Assembly (NCBI RefSeq): GCF_018141185.1
Contig: NZ_CP058560.1
Span: forward strand, 186,001-250,000
Origin: Methanobacterium alkalithermotolerans
GTDB taxonomy: Archaea; Methanobacteriota; Methanobacteria; Methanobacteriales; Methanobacteriaceae
Length of the DNA: 64,000 nt
Direction of reading: 5' to 3'
The notes below the pieces were generated by a model. That model made no database searches, was not told the origin of the DNA, and saw only the letters and a list, made by a program, of their open reading frames with translations. The translations under genes were made by a program, and so were the position numbers. Positions 54,137-64,000 of this stretch are shown here, one piece after another; within the stretch, counting starts at the first letter, position 1, and each line of letters opens with the position of its first letter.

Positions 54137-57043
54137 TTAATCCATGCTTTTTTCTCCCTTAAGCTGAGAATTTAACTCCCTGGATAGAGGAGTGGAGTTT
54201 TTAGTTAATATTTCCTCTAAATAATCCCCGGTAAAGGTTCCGCTTTTTGCGAGCTCTTCTGGTGTTCCCTGGGCTACCAGCAGTCCACCACCATCTCCTC
54301 CCTCCGGTCCCAGGTCAATTATATAATCTGCAGTTTTAATTACATCCAGGTTGTGTTCTATTACCACCACAGAATTTCCAGAATCAGTTAAGCGACCCAG
54401 TACATGTAACAAACGTTTAATATCAGCAAAATGCAGTCCCGTGGTGGGTTCATCCAGTATATACATGGTTTTACCGGTGCTTTGCCGGGATAATTCTTTA
54501 GCCAGTTTAATTCTCTGGGCCTCTCCTCCCGAAAGGGTGGTGGCAGATTGTCCTAAGCGTATGTATCCCAATCCCACATCATCCAGGGTCTGTAATTTTT
54601 TCTTAATCCGGGGGATATTTTCAAAAAAGTGCAGTGACTCTTCCACCGTCATATCCAGTACTTCGGCAATATTCTTACCTTTATAACGAATATCCAGGGT
54701 CTCTTCATTGTAGCGCTTACCCTTACAAACCTCACAGGGGACATATACATCAGCCAGAAAATGCATTTCAATTTTTATGATCCCATCCCCACTGCAGGCC
54801 TCACATCTACCACCTTTTACATTGAAACTGAATCTACCAGGCTTATATCCTCTCATCTTTGATTCTGGTGTTTCAGCAAATATTTCCCTGATATGGGTAA
54901 ATACTCCGGTATAGGTGGCTGGATTGGAACGAGGGGTTCGTCCAATAGGTGACTGGTCAATGATGATGATCTTATCCACATGTTGGGTGCCTTCTATTCT
55001 ATCATGGGCCCCGGCATGCATGTGCTTGCCATTAATTTTCTCATAGAGGCCCTTGTAGAGTATTTCATTTATGAGGGTACTTTTTCCTGACCCGGATACC
55101 CCGGTGATGCAGGTGAATATTCCCAGAGGTAGTTCCACATCAATATTCTGGAGGTTGTTTTGCCGGGCTCCATAGATGGTGAGGTATTTGCCGTCAGGTT
55201 TTCGCCTGCTTTTGGGGACATCAATGAATTCTCTTCGGGATAGGTAATTACCGGTGATGGAATCCTCACATTCCATTATCTCTGCCGGGGTTCCGGTGGC
55301 CACCACATGACCACCATGTTCCCCTGCCCCGGGACCAATATCCACCACGTAATCCGCAGATAGTATGGTTTCCTCATCGTGTTCCACCACAATCAGGGTG
55401 TTTCCAATATCCCTTAATCTTTTAAGGGTTTCTATAAGCCGCACGTTATCCCTTTGATGCAGTCCAATACTGGGCTCATCCAGTATATAAAGCACACCCA
55501 CCAGCCGGGAGCCAATCTGAGTAGCCAATCTAATCCTTTGAGCTTCTCCCCCAGAAAGGGTACCTGATGATCGATTTAAGGTGATGTAATCCAGACCCAC
55601 ATCCACCAGAAATTTTAACCGCTCATTAATCTCCTTTAAAATCTCCTGGGCAATGAACTCTTCCCTTTGGCTTAATTCAAGACTCTGGAAGAATTTCTGA
55701 GATTCTTTAATAGGCATTTCCACTGCCTGGGATATGGATATCCCTCCAATGGTAACTGATCTGCTCTCGGGACGTAAGCGGGTACCATCACACAGGGGGC
55801 AGTTATGGTCACTCATAAATTTCCCCATGTAGGTACGCATGTAATTAGATTTAGTCTCCATGTAGATCCGTTCCATACGGGGTATGACACCTTCAAATTT
55901 ACGTTTAACATGATAGGAACGGTTTTTCCTTTTAAAGCTGAATTCAATTCTCTCTGGACTACCATAGAGTATGGCTTTCTGGTATTTTGCATCCAGATTT
56001 TGGAAGGGAGTGTCCATACTGAATCCAAAATGACCAGCTACCGCCTTTAACATCTGCTGGTAGTAATTTTCCTTATTTATGGATTTACTCCAGGGTACTA
56101 CTGCACCTTCATTTATAGATAACTCAGGATGGGGTACCACCAGATCAGCGTCGATTTCCAGTTTACTGCCCAGGCCATTACATTCGGGACAGGCCCCATG
56201 GGGACTGTTAAAGGAGAACATACGGGGAGAGATTTCTTCAAAATTTATGCCACAGTCCACACAGGCAAAGTGTTCACTGTATATTTTTTCCTCATCAGGG
56301 AAAACTACCACCACCAGCCCTTCACCTAATTCCAGGGCGGTTTCCACTGAATCAGCCAGCCTTCTTTTGAATTCCACATCCAGCCGGATAACCAGCCGGT
56401 CCACCACCACTTCAATGGAGTGTTTTTTATTTTTATCCAGGTTGAAATCTTCTTCCAGATCGTGTATTTCACCATCAACTCTTACCCGAACAAATCCTTT
56501 GGTGCGTAGGTTTTCAAATACTTTATGATGTTCTCCTTTACGGTCTTTAACCACTGGAGATAGTACCTGGATTTTAGTACCTTCACCGGCAGTTATTATG
56601 CTTTCTGTGATTTGTCCGGTGGTTTGCTGTGATATCTCCTTACCACAACTGTAACAATGGGGTATGCCTATCCGGGCAAACAGTAATCGGAAGTAATCAT
56701 ATATTTCAGTGATGGTACCTACCGTTGACCGGGGATTCATCCGGGTTGTTTTCTGATCTATGGATATGGCGGGTGATAAACCTTCAATATAATCTATTTC
56801 CGGTTTTTTCATCTGCCCTAAAAATTGCCGGGCATAAGCAGATAGTGATTCAACATAGCGGCGCTGTCCTTCAGCATATATGGTGTCGAAGGCCAGGGAT
56901 GATTTGCCCGATCCACTTATTCCGGTTATAACCACCAGCTGGTCCCGGGGTAGGGCCAGATCAAGGTTCTGGAGGTTATGCTCCCTTGCTCCTTTCAGGA
57001 CAATTTTTCCTTTCTTATCCCCTGTTTTATTTTTCATTAGCAT
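54137..57043 (-). CDS. uvrA: excinuclease ABC subunit A
   Basis: 968 aa, full length. Two ABC ATPase halves (GISGSGKSSLAFDTIYAEGQ and GVSGSGKSTLINEI), two sets of Cys pairs for zinc (CYSCG, CVDCG, CPECNG and CEACSGDG, CEVCKG), and signatures LSGGEAQRIRLA and LSGGEAQRIKLA. It scans DNA for bulky lesions and loads UvrB. Two start codons (57043 and 57037) are possible with GGAG upstream. It is 194 bp from uvrB on the same strand. Confidence 0.97.
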   Translation of the reverse strand: MLMKNKTGDKKGKIVLKGAREHNLQNLDLALPRDQLVVITGISGSGKSSLAFDTIYAEGQRRYVESLSAYARQFLGQMKKPEIDYIEGLSPAISIDQKTTRMNPRSTVGTITEIYDYFRLLFARIGIPHCYSCGKEISQQTTGQITESIITAGEGTKIQVLSPVVKDRKGEHHKVFENLRTKGFVRVRVDGEIHDLEEDFNLDKNKKHSIEVVVDRLVIRLDVEFKRRLADSVETALELGEGLVVVVFPDEEKIYSEHFACVDCGINFEEISPRMFSFNSPHGACPECNGLGSKLEIDADLVVPHPELSINEGAVVPWSKSINKENYYQQMLKAVAGHFGFSMDTPFQNLDAKYQKAILYGSPERIEFSFKRKNRSYHVKRKFEGVIPRMERIYMETKSNYMRTYMGKFMSDHNCPLCDGTRLRPESRSVTIGGISISQAVEMPIKESQKFFQSLELSQREEFIAQEILKEINERLKFLVDVGLDYITLNRSSGTLSGGEAQRIRLATQIGSRLVGVLYILDEPSIGLHQRDNVRLIETLKRLRDIGNTLIVVEHDEETILSADYVVDIGPGAGEHGGHVVATGTPAEIMECEDSITGNYLSRREFIDVPKSRRKPDGKYLTIYGARQNNLQNIDVELPLGIFTCITGVSGSGKSTLINEILYKGLYEKINGKHMHAGAHDRIEGTQHVDKIIIIDQSPIGRTPRSNPATYTGVFTHIREIFAETPESKMRGYKPGRFSFNVKGGRCEACSGDGIIKIEMHFLADVYVPCEVCKGKRYNEETLDIRYKGKNIAEVLDMTVEESLHFFENIPRIKKKLQTLDDVGLGYIRLGQSATTLSGGEAQRIKLAKELSRQSTGKTMYILDEPTTGLHFADIKRLLHVLGRLTDSGNSVVVIEHNLDVIKTADYIIDLGPEGGDGGGLLVAQGTPEELAKSGTFTGDYLEEILTKNSTPLSRELNSQLKGEKSMD

Positions 57044-57237
57044 ATAACTCCCTTAAAAATCTTAAATATACGTTTAATTAATAATTTCCTGTAATTTTTA
57101 ACAAAAAACTCATGTGAAGTAGATAATTAATTTCTCTTAAATTTTTCATTAATCGGATATGATAAGGTAAGAATTTAACTTTATTTTATTATAATTTTTA
57201 GTAACCAGATTAGATTAATCAATTTAAAAAAGGATAG

Positions 57238-59196
57238 TTATTTAGCAGAAACTCCCTTTAATAATATGAGCTGGTCTCTGATTTTAGCTGCAGTTTCAAA
57301 GTCCAAATTGGAGGCGGCATCCTTCATATCCTTTTCTAAATCCTTAATTAATAACTTTAATTCGTCTTTAGGTATTTTCTTAAAGTCATCCACATTTTCC
57401 AGTTTCTTATCTACTTTTTTCTCTTTAAGGCTACGTACCACATTACGGGCCTGTATTTTATGTTTTTTATTGTATTCTTTTTGCATTTTACGCCGGTGGT
57501 TGGTGATATCCACTGCTGATTTCACTGATTCGGTTATCTCATCTGCATATAAAAGAACCTGTCCTTCCACATTACGGGCGGCTCTTCCTATGGTCTGGAT
57601 TAGTGAGGTCTGGGAACGTAAAAATCCTTCTTTATCTGCATCCAGTACAGCCACCAGGGATACTTCAGGTAAATCCAGCCCTTCCCGTAAGAGGTTTACT
57701 CCTACCAGACAATCGAAGTCCCCTCTACGCAGATCGTCAATGATATCTATTCTCTCCAGGGTGCTGATTTCAGAATGAAGGTAGCGTACCTTTATGCCGA
57801 TTTTAGCATAATATTCTGTTAAGTCCTCAGCCATACGCTTGGTAAGGGTGGTTACCAGTACCCTCTGATTTTTTTTAACCCTTTTCTGGACTTCATGGAG
57901 TAGATCATCCACCTGATTAGTTACCGGTCTTACCATCACTTCTGGATCCAGAAGGCCGGTGGGTCGGATTATTTGTTCCACCACATTCAAGCTCCGGGTG
58001 AGTTCATAGGAAGATGGTGTGGCTGATACATAGGCCACTTTATCCACCAGGTTTTCAAATTCATCGAATTTCAGGGGACGGTTTTCCAGAGCAGAAGGCA
58101 GTCTAAAACCATAATCCACCAGTGTGGACTTACGGGCCTGATCACCATTATACATACCTCTTATTTGAGGTACAGTTACGTGGGACTCGTCTATGATAGT
58201 TAAAAAGTCTGAAGGGAAGTATTTTAAGAGACTGTAGGGAGTATCTCCCCATTTTCTTCCACTCATATGCATGGAGTAATTTTCAATCCCCGAGCAATAA
58301 CCCATTTCTTTCATCATTTCCAGGTCAAATCTGGTGCGCTGTTCCAATCTTTGAGCTTCAACCAGCTTGTTTTGTGATTTTAAAACTGTTAACCTTTCTT
58401 TTAGTTCCTGTTCTATATCTTTTAATGCTTTATCCATTTTTGCATCGGCTATAACAAAGTGCTTTGCAGGGAAAATAATGGTTCGTTCCAGGTTTTCAAT
58501 TTTTTTACCCCTTAAAGGATCTATTAAAGAAAGGGAATCAATTTCATCTCCAAATAATTCTATACGTAAAGGTTGAGTACCATGTACCGGGTTAATTTCA
58601 ATAACATCACCTCTAACCCGGAAGTGTGCTCTATCAAATTCTATGTCATTACGCTCATACTGCATATGTACCAGCTGGGAGAGGATTTCCTCCCGGGAAA
58701 TATTATCCCCTACTTTTAAAGATAAGATGAATTCTCCATAATCTTCCGGTGCACCTATACCATAAATACAGGATACACTGGAAACCACTATCACATCATC
58801 CCGGGATAAAAGGGACTGGGTGGTGGAATGCCTCATTCTATCAATTTCTTCATTGATAGATGACTCCTTATCAATATAGGTATCAGACTGGGGGACATAT
58901 GCTTCAGGCTGATAGTAATCATAGTAACTTACAAAGTATTCCACCGCATTATCTGGAAAAAACTCCTTGAATTCCTCATACAGCTGGGCCGCCAGAGTCT
59001 TGTTATGGGATATAACCAGGGTGGGTTTTTGCAGTTTTTCAATTACATTGGCCATGGTAAAGGTCTTACCCGAGCCTGTAACCCCCAGCAGGGTTTGCTC
59101 CTTGAATCCCTTATTAAAACCAGATACCAGGGAGTCTATGGCTTTGGGTTGATCCCCTAGAGGTTTATAATCTGATGCAAGCTCAAATTTTTTCAT
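57238..59196 (-). CDS. uvrB: excinuclease ABC subunit B
   Basis: 652 aa. Walker A GVTGSGKTFT, the beta-hairpin YYDYYQPEAYVPQSDTYIDK, the DESH box IIDESHVTVPQI, helicase motif VI QTIGRAARN, and a C-terminal UVR domain (LEKDMKDAASNLDFETAAKI) that binds UvrC. It opens DNA around the lesion. The gene lies upstream of uvrA, and both are minus strand. Confidence 0.97.
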   Translation of the reverse strand: MKKFELASDYKPLGDQPKAIDSLVSGFNKGFKEQTLLGVTGSGKTFTMANVIEKLQKPTLVISHNKTLAAQLYEEFKEFFPDNAVEYFVSYYDYYQPEAYVPQSDTYIDKESSINEEIDRMRHSTTQSLLSRDDVIVVSSVSCIYGIGAPEDYGEFILSLKVGDNISREEILSQLVHMQYERNDIEFDRAHFRVRGDVIEINPVHGTQPLRIELFGDEIDSLSLIDPLRGKKIENLERTIIFPAKHFVIADAKMDKALKDIEQELKERLTVLKSQNKLVEAQRLEQRTRFDLEMMKEMGYCSGIENYSMHMSGRKWGDTPYSLLKYFPSDFLTIIDESHVTVPQIRGMYNGDQARKSTLVDYGFRLPSALENRPLKFDEFENLVDKVAYVSATPSSYELTRSLNVVEQIIRPTGLLDPEVMVRPVTNQVDDLLHEVQKRVKKNQRVLVTTLTKRMAEDLTEYYAKIGIKVRYLHSEISTLERIDIIDDLRRGDFDCLVGVNLLREGLDLPEVSLVAVLDADKEGFLRSQTSLIQTIGRAARNVEGQVLLYADEITESVKSAVDITNHRRKMQKEYNKKHKIQARNVVRSLKEKKVDKKLENVDDFKKIPKDELKLLIKDLEKDMKDAASNLDFETAAKIRDQLILLKGVSAK

Positions 59197-59620
59197 ATAT
59201 TTCCACTCGAAAAAAAATCATGTTATTTAATTTAAATCTAAGATTATCAATAATAGGAATAATGTTTATAAAAGAAAATGATATTATCCGGATGGATTTT
59301 TGATTATTGGAAAAATAAGATAAATAGCTGATTAATTAAATTTATATTATTATCTAAAATTGCACTTTATCCTATAAAAACTTTGCCCCAATAAAGTTAT
59401 GATTTTCTAAAAATGTAATTTTCCTTCTTTACAAAGCTCAAAAAACCCATAAACTTTACATTCTCCTTTTTTAACATTTAATAAATTTAAAATCACCTTT
59501 TATTCATATAATGTCCCTCGCCTTACAGATTAGTTTTTCCCAGGAGCATTTGAAAAGTAAAACTCTGCAGGAGTAAAAGGGCATTATAAATTTTTCTAAA
59601 ATAAAATAAAAAAGGGGCTA
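59197..59620. other. 424-bp intergenic region with an IS-end remnant
   Basis: AT-rich. No gene is seen. At 59445-59465 it carries a 21-base match to the terminal inverted repeat of the insertion sequence at 192-1553 (listed separately). Confidence 0.6.
59445..59465 (-). repeat. solitary IS terminal repeat remnant
   Basis: ACCCATAAACTTTACA (59445-59460) followed by TTCTC matches the reverse complement of the left IS end (192-212) at 20 of 21 positions. No second end or transposase is adjacent, so it is a scar of the same or a related element, or a non-autonomous relative. Confidence 0.6.
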
Positions 59621-60709
59621 TTAACCCCGGATTCCAAAAAGTGACCGGACTATTTTGATTCTTCTTACCATCTCATAGGTTAGCAGGGTCATAACCAGGC
59701 TAATGGCCATGATAAGCACAATCTGCAAGGCAATAGCACCAGGGATAAAGCCAATGATGTAATAAGCGGCAATGTTAATCCAGGCTATGTGGAAAATATA
59801 GATAGGAAAGGAAGCCGCTGCCAAATAAAGGGTGGCTGAATTATTAAATTCAAGATAATGCTTACCCATTCCCATAATGCTCATTACAGCCACCAGTACC
59901 AGGGTATTGACATAAAATGCCTGGAAAAGAATGGAGAATATATCCGGGGATGCGGTGCTGTTTACACCCTGGAAGTAGATAGTAATTAAAATAGCAGTTA
60001 AAACTATAAAGGTAATAAATAAAGGCCATCGGCGCTTTTCCAACTTGTTTTGAATGCCCTCATCAGATAATAAGAAATATCCAAAGAGGAATAATAAGAA
60101 AAATTGAACCAGACTTTTTTCAGGGGCCAGGTTAAGAAAAAAACTCCCGATACTCAGAGGTATTATAAAGAGTAACATATGGGGTATGTTGATTTTTTCT
60201 AGAGGTAATTTCCAGTTAGCATTTCTATATTTTAAGATTATAGGTAGAGCTACCAGGGAAATTATAAACAAGTATAGCAGGAACCATAAGGGTCCAATTC
60301 CACTACCATAGGCATCTCCTGCAAAAGCTGGCCAGTTAGTTAAAAAGTACCACCAGAAAGAGAGGAAATTTCCAGTATAACCATTGTATAAAAAACCGTA
60401 ATAGACCCATACCGGAAGTACGAATATTATTCCGGCTATGGTTGGAATTAAAAGTTTACTCACTCTTTCTTTAAGATATTCCGTTTTATTTCTTTTTTTT
60501 AGAGCGTAAAAGGTGCTTATTCCAGCAATGGCAAATAATAGTTGCATGAACCAGTTAGAAAATAATAAGATAAAAACCGTGGCAAATGTGTTACCACTAA
60601 CCATTATAATGTAATCAATCCCCAAGTTATTATACATCAATAGAGTATGATAGGGAAAAAGAAGCATAATTATCATCCAGCGCAGATTATCTAAAAAATA
60701 TAATCTCAT
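59621..60709 (-). CDS. acyltransferase-3 family membrane protein
   Basis: 362 aa with about ten hydrophobic segments. The family signature is at the start (RLYFLDNLRWMIIMLLFPYH) with the conserved His at about 21, and further WFLLYLF and PIYIFHIAWI-type motifs. Such enzymes transfer acyl groups to sugars or lipids at the membrane. It is alone between uvrB and uvrC; the substrate is unknown. Confidence 0.88.
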   Translation of the reverse strand: MRLYFLDNLRWMIIMLLFPYHTLLMYNNLGIDYIIMVSGNTFATVFILLFSNWFMQLLFAIAGISTFYALKKRNKTEYLKERVSKLLIPTIAGIIFVLPVWVYYGFLYNGYTGNFLSFWWYFLTNWPAFAGDAYGSGIGPLWFLLYLFIISLVALPIILKYRNANWKLPLEKINIPHMLLFIIPLSIGSFFLNLAPEKSLVQFFLLFLFGYFLLSDEGIQNKLEKRRWPLFITFIVLTAILITIYFQGVNSTASPDIFSILFQAFYVNTLVLVAVMSIMGMGKHYLEFNNSATLYLAAASFPIYIFHIAWINIAAYYIIGFIPGAIALQIVLIMAISLVMTLLTYEMVRRIKIVRSLFGIRG

Positions 60710-61012
60710 ATCCTATTCTCCTGTATTTTTTTGAATTCCAAATATAATCCTCCTTAATAGTAGTTTACAATTTTTATAGAACTCTAATGTTATATATCTT
60801 TATAAAACCAGGTTTATATGAGAATCTATACCGGAAAACTTATAAAATGCTTCCATTTAAGAATTCTATGGAAAATATGGTTTAAGGGTGATAAAAAAAA
60901 TTAAGAGTTAAATTGGTTATAAACTATATTAAATATAAATCATTTATAAAACCGTTAATAATATTTTTAAATATATTTTTATTATTTTATAAATATTTTG
61001 AGGTATAATATC
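60710..61012. other. 303-bp divergent intergenic region
   Basis: It separates the acyltransferase and uvrC genes. It is AT-rich, with TATA-like runs near 60955-60990. No gene or notable repeat. Confidence 0.55.
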
Positions 61013-62785
61013 TTGTCCACCAAAGTTGATTCTGCAGATGATTTACCAGATAAAACCGGGGTTTATATCATGAAAAATGCCCGGGATGAAGTAATTTATG
61101 TGGGTAAATCAGTATCCCTGAAAAAAAGGGTTAAATCATATTTTAAAGAGGATCTGGATTCTCCTAAAACCCGGGTTTTAATGAATCAATTCCATAGCCT
61201 GGAATATATAATTACTGATACGGAAAAAGAAGCACTTATCTTAGAGGCTACCTTAATTAAAAGGCATCGTCCCCAGTATAATGTACGGTTAAAGGATGAT
61301 AAACGCTACCCTTATATAAAGATTACCCGGGAAAATTACCCCCGAATCATTATTACCCGGAGCATATCCAGTGATGGATCCCACTACTTCGGTCCCTTTA
61401 CCGATGTGGGATCTGTTCGGAAAACTCTTAAATTTATAAAAGCCTTGTTCAAAGTTAGAGACTGTAAAAAAATGGATGGTCCATGCCTCAACAGTCAAAT
61501 TGATCTATGTTATGCTCCCTGTGCTGAAGGTATATCCCGGGAGGACTATCAAAAAATAATTGACAGTATAGATCTTTTTTTCCAGGGAAAATACTCCCGG
61601 ATAATAAGCTCTTTAAATAAAGAAATGAAAGAAGCTGCTATAAGCCATGAATTTGAAAAAGCCGGTGTATTAAGGGATCAGATTAATGCCATAAAAGATG
61701 TGATGGAGCGCCAGTTTGTGGCCTTTACTAACCAGCTGGATCAGGATATCATTGCCGGTTCTATTGATAAGAAAATGGCAGTCATGGTTGTTTTTTCAGT
61801 AAGAGAAGGTAAGATAATGGGTAAAGATGATTTTCTTATGGCTGGTGTGGAAAATTCATCACCAGAAGAGATACTGTCTGCCTTTATCAAGCAGTACTAT
61901 GCCAATCCCCGCTATATCCCTGGAGAAATCATTATTCAGTACCCGGTACCGGATCAAAAAATAATCAGAGAATGGTTATCTGATTTAAGAGGTGCTGCTA
62001 TAAAAGTAACCATTCCTCAGAAGGGACATAAGTACCGCCTCCTGCAGATGGCATCTAAAAATGCTTCTGTTATAAGAAATCAGGAAAAACAGGTTAAAAA
62101 TGCTTTAATTGACTTGAAAAAATATTTAAAGCTGCCCCACATGCCCCATATTATTGAGGGTTTTGATGTTTCCAATATTGCAGGTAAATCAGCAGTAGGA
62201 TCCATGGTACAGTTTCAGGATGCTAAACCCCGTAAGGGAAAATACAGACGTTATAAACTAAAGACTCCTGGTCCTGATGATTATGGTATGATGCAGGAAT
62301 TGATTACCCGGCGCTACCAGAAAATTATAGAAGATGGAGAATCACCCCCTGATTTAATACTGGTGGACGGAGGAAAGGGACAATTAAAAGTAGCACTTAA
62401 CGCATTAAAATCACTGGAATTAGTCCATATACCTGTAATTGGACTGGCTAAGGAATTTGAACATGTATTCATACCTCAGACTGCTGAACCCTTGATTTTA
62501 CCCCGTAATTCAGAAGCCCTCTTTTTATTGCAGCGCATTCGAGATGAAGCCCACCGCTTTGCCGTTTCATATCACCGTAAACTTCGTTCTAAAGAATTAG
62601 AGCATTCTCCCCTGGATGATATTAAAGGAGTGGGTTCTAAAAGAAAAATGAATTTGATGAGGCATTTTAAAGATGTGGAAAAAATAAAAAAAGCAAGCCT
62701 GGAAGAAATAATGGAAGTTAAAGGCCTAAATCGCCAGGTGGCGGAGAATATATATTATCATTTTCACCCCCACAGCAATAAATAA
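61013..62785 (+). CDS. uvrC: excinuclease ABC subunit C
   Basis: 590 aa. GIY-YIG nuclease at the N-terminus (GVYIMKNARDEVIYVGKS), UVR domain near 205-235 (EFEKAGVLRDQINAIKDV), RNase-H-like endonuclease domain (EGFDVSNIAGKSAVGSMVQF), and C-terminal helix-hairpin-helix (IKGVGSKRKMNLMRHF, VKGLNRQVAENIY). It cuts on both sides of the lesion. TTG 61013 is chosen: GAGGT lies eight bases before it, whereas the TTG at 60998 is part of that ribosome site. Confidence 0.96.
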   Translation: MSTKVDSADDLPDKTGVYIMKNARDEVIYVGKSVSLKKRVKSYFKEDLDSPKTRVLMNQFHSLEYIITDTEKEALILEATLIKRHRPQYNVRLKDDKRYPYIKITRENYPRIIITRSISSDGSHYFGPFTDVGSVRKTLKFIKALFKVRDCKKMDGPCLNSQIDLCYAPCAEGISREDYQKIIDSIDLFFQGKYSRIISSLNKEMKEAAISHEFEKAGVLRDQINAIKDVMERQFVAFTNQLDQDIIAGSIDKKMAVMVVFSVREGKIMGKDDFLMAGVENSSPEEILSAFIKQYYANPRYIPGEIIIQYPVPDQKIIREWLSDLRGAAIKVTIPQKGHKYRLLQMASKNASVIRNQEKQVKNALIDLKKYLKLPHMPHIIEGFDVSNIAGKSAVGSMVQFQDAKPRKGKYRRYKLKTPGPDDYGMMQELITRRYQKIIEDGESPPDLILVDGGKGQLKVALNALKSLELVHIPVIGLAKEFEHVFIPQTAEPLILPRNSEALFLLQRIRDEAHRFAVSYHRKLRSKELEHSPLDDIKGVGSKRKMNLMRHFKDVEKIKKASLEEIMEVKGLNRQVAENIYYHFHPHSNK

Positions 62786-62952
62786 AAATGGCCATATATT
62801 TTTAAACTCAACATAAAAAAATTTCCAGCGCTTTTTTAAGCAAATTCATGTACAAAAACCTTGAAAAAATGTCTGAAATTAGTATAATATTCATATTTTA
62901 AGAGTATTTTTCAATATAAAGATTGAATTTAAAAAGATATTAATATCGATAA

Positions 62953-64000
62953 GAGGCACTGTCAAAAACTTGGGGGTTTTTGATTTTATGTTTTTGATAA
63001 AAAATTTTTAAATTCTTCTAAAAACCCGTTATTTTATAAAATAGAAACCTAAAAACTTTTATAATAAATGGAGCATAGTATTTTGCATGCAAAAAACAAA
63101 AACACTTGCTCCAATTACTGATTTGTTTGATCCAAGTTATAAACTTTCCTATTTTTGCGAAGGTTTGTCAAAATATGTTGAAAATCAACTAAAATCCTGC
63201 AAAAAAGAATATAAAGTATCTAAAACATTAAAAACATGGCATAAAAAAGATATTTTTCATATTGAGATGTTGGAAGCCTTTTGTCCGGAATGTTTCACCA
63301 GATCCGTGATCAAAAATGGTGTTAAAGGAAGAAAACTCATATTTTATAATAAAAAAAAGATTAAAACCGAAATTCAAGCATATAAATGCAAAAAATGTAA
63401 TAAAAAATTTAATACAGATATATCAGAACTTATTGAGAATAATAGTAATTTCACGCGTGATTTTAAGAGTAAATGTCTTGAATTAGTAGGTTTATTCTTT
63501 GGATCATTGCGTAACGTTGCTTATAAAGTTAAAAAAGACACAGGAATCCATATTTCACATCAAACAATTGAAAACTGGATCCTTGAATATAAAAATAAAA
63601 AAAAAGATTCTAAATATCGTTATTCGGGATATTACATTTTTGATGTAGAGTGGGTTAAAATTAAAGGTGTATGGAATTACCGATTCACTTTAATCGACAG
63701 TAAACAGGATATTATTGTTGCAGACAAAATATACTCTAAAGAGAATTCTAAGAACATCAAAGAGTTTTTAGATCAAAATACTCGAAATAAAAATAGAATT
63801 GCCATTACCACTGATTTAGATGAGAAATATAAACCAATTATCGAAGAATTAGGGTTTAAACACCAATGGTGTTTATTTCACACATTTAAAAACTTTAACA
63901 AAATCATAAAGAACTATATTAAACAAAATAAAGTATCAAAAGAAGAAATAAACAAAATAAAAGAAGAAAAAGAAGAAATATTCAATTTATTTCAAGTTGG
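62953..64000 (+). mobile_element. second insertion sequence, cut by the window edge
   Basis: The left end is marked by GAGGCACTGTCAAAAACTTG at 62953-62972, which aligns with the left end of the first IS (a CTGT core and a following G-rich tract). A transposase gene begins 134 bases inside. The right end lies beyond the window. Confidence 0.7.
63087..64000 (+). CDS. IS transposase, zinc-ribbon plus DDE type (partial)
   Basis: The first 304 residues are open to the window edge. Zinc ribbon CPECFTRS (residues about 73-76) and CKKCNKKF, then a helix-turn-helix-like part (SHQTIENWI), first acid in YYIFDVEW, second in ITTDLDEKY, then CLFH. This is the same layout as the transposase at 326-1528 but clearly diverged, so it is a different member of the family. 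The third acid should lie past the edge. Confidence 0.85.
   Translation, partial: MQKTKTLAPITDLFDPSYKLSYFCEGLSKYVENQLKSCKKEYKVSKTLKTWHKKDIFHIEMLEAFCPECFTRSVIKNGVKGRKLIFYNKKKIKTEIQAYKCKKCNKKFNTDISELIENNSNFTRDFKSKCLELVGLFFGSLRNVAYKVKKDTGIHISHQTIENWILEYKNKKKDSKYRYSGYYIFDVEWVKIKGVWNYRFTLIDSKQDIIVADKIYSKENSKNIKEFLDQNTRNKNRIAITTDLDEKYKPIIEELGFKHQWCLFHTFKNFNKIIKNYIKQNKVSKEEINKIKEEKEEIFNLFQV

Noticed and set aside
54351..59152. Long plus-strand frames opposite uvrA and uvrB
   Set aside because: They are antisense shadows of conserved genes with no family features or ribosome sites.
1..64000. CRISPR arrays, rRNA and tRNA genes
   Set aside because: No regularly spaced repeats of CRISPR size, no rRNA-like sequence and no cloverleaf with a T-arm motif were seen. 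A tRNAscan or Infernal run would be decisive.

Overview
The window looks like chromosome of a low-GC methanogenic archaeon of the Methanobacteriales, most likely Methanobacterium or a close relative. The evidence is an atwA gene (component A2 of the methyl-coenzyme M reductase system), two TRAM-domain proteins, MEDS and methanogen-output (MetOD1-like) signalling domains, a DUF5518 membrane protein, archaeal TATA boxes, GGTGAT-type Shine-Dalgarno sites with many TTG starts, and an insertion sequence resembling ISM1. The species assignment is inference. I found no rRNA, tRNA or CRISPR array.

Layout. 0-1.6 kb holds a complete insertion sequence with 25-bp inverted repeats and an 8-bp target duplication. 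1.6-9.6 kb holds a ferredoxin-like protein, a 1002-aa MEDS/PAS histidine kinase, a DUF389 membrane protein, an ARPP-1-like protein and a CPBP protease. 9.7-18.3 kb is an accessory island. It contains a ribbon-helix-helix gene coupled to an unknown 59-aa gene behind a perfect 22-bp palindrome, three MNT-HEPN toxin-antitoxin loci in which every HEPN gene is damaged, a bacterial-type alkylsulfatase between a gdhA fragment and intact gdhA, an unknown gene pair inserted into one HEPN gene, and a pair of ~80-bp structured repeats.

18.5-34.6 kb is mainly housekeeping: a frameshifted P-II-like gene, TPR protein, TRAM protein, SGNH hydrolase, RNase III, a rhodanese lipoprotein, a PAS/GAF histidine kinase, and a CMD / NifX-like / DUF134 / atwA cluster that carries the same palindrome at two promoters. 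It also includes ogt, acs, a small highly basic peptide behind a structured leader, and a ferredoxin-nitroreductase. 34.8-37 kb encodes a REC-REC-glycosyltransferase fusion.

39.6-48.0 kb is a minus-strand operon joining a ChlI-ChlD-type AAA+/VWA protein, a complete ECF transporter (S, T, fused A) and a CobN-type chelatase; the parts together suggest metal or tetrapyrrole uptake coupled to chelation. Next to it, at about 48.19-48.28 kb, is a promoter / three-way-junction / T-run arrangement that looks like an unannotated small RNA. 48.4-54.0 kb is DUF763 plus a four-gene two-component cluster. 54.1-62.8 kb carries uvrA and uvrB (minus), an acyltransferase-3 protein, and uvrC (plus). A second, related insertion sequence runs off the right edge.

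The accessory island (9.7-18.3 kb), the small-RNA candidate, the chelatase-ECF operon and the DUF134 palindromes are the parts most worth follow-up.
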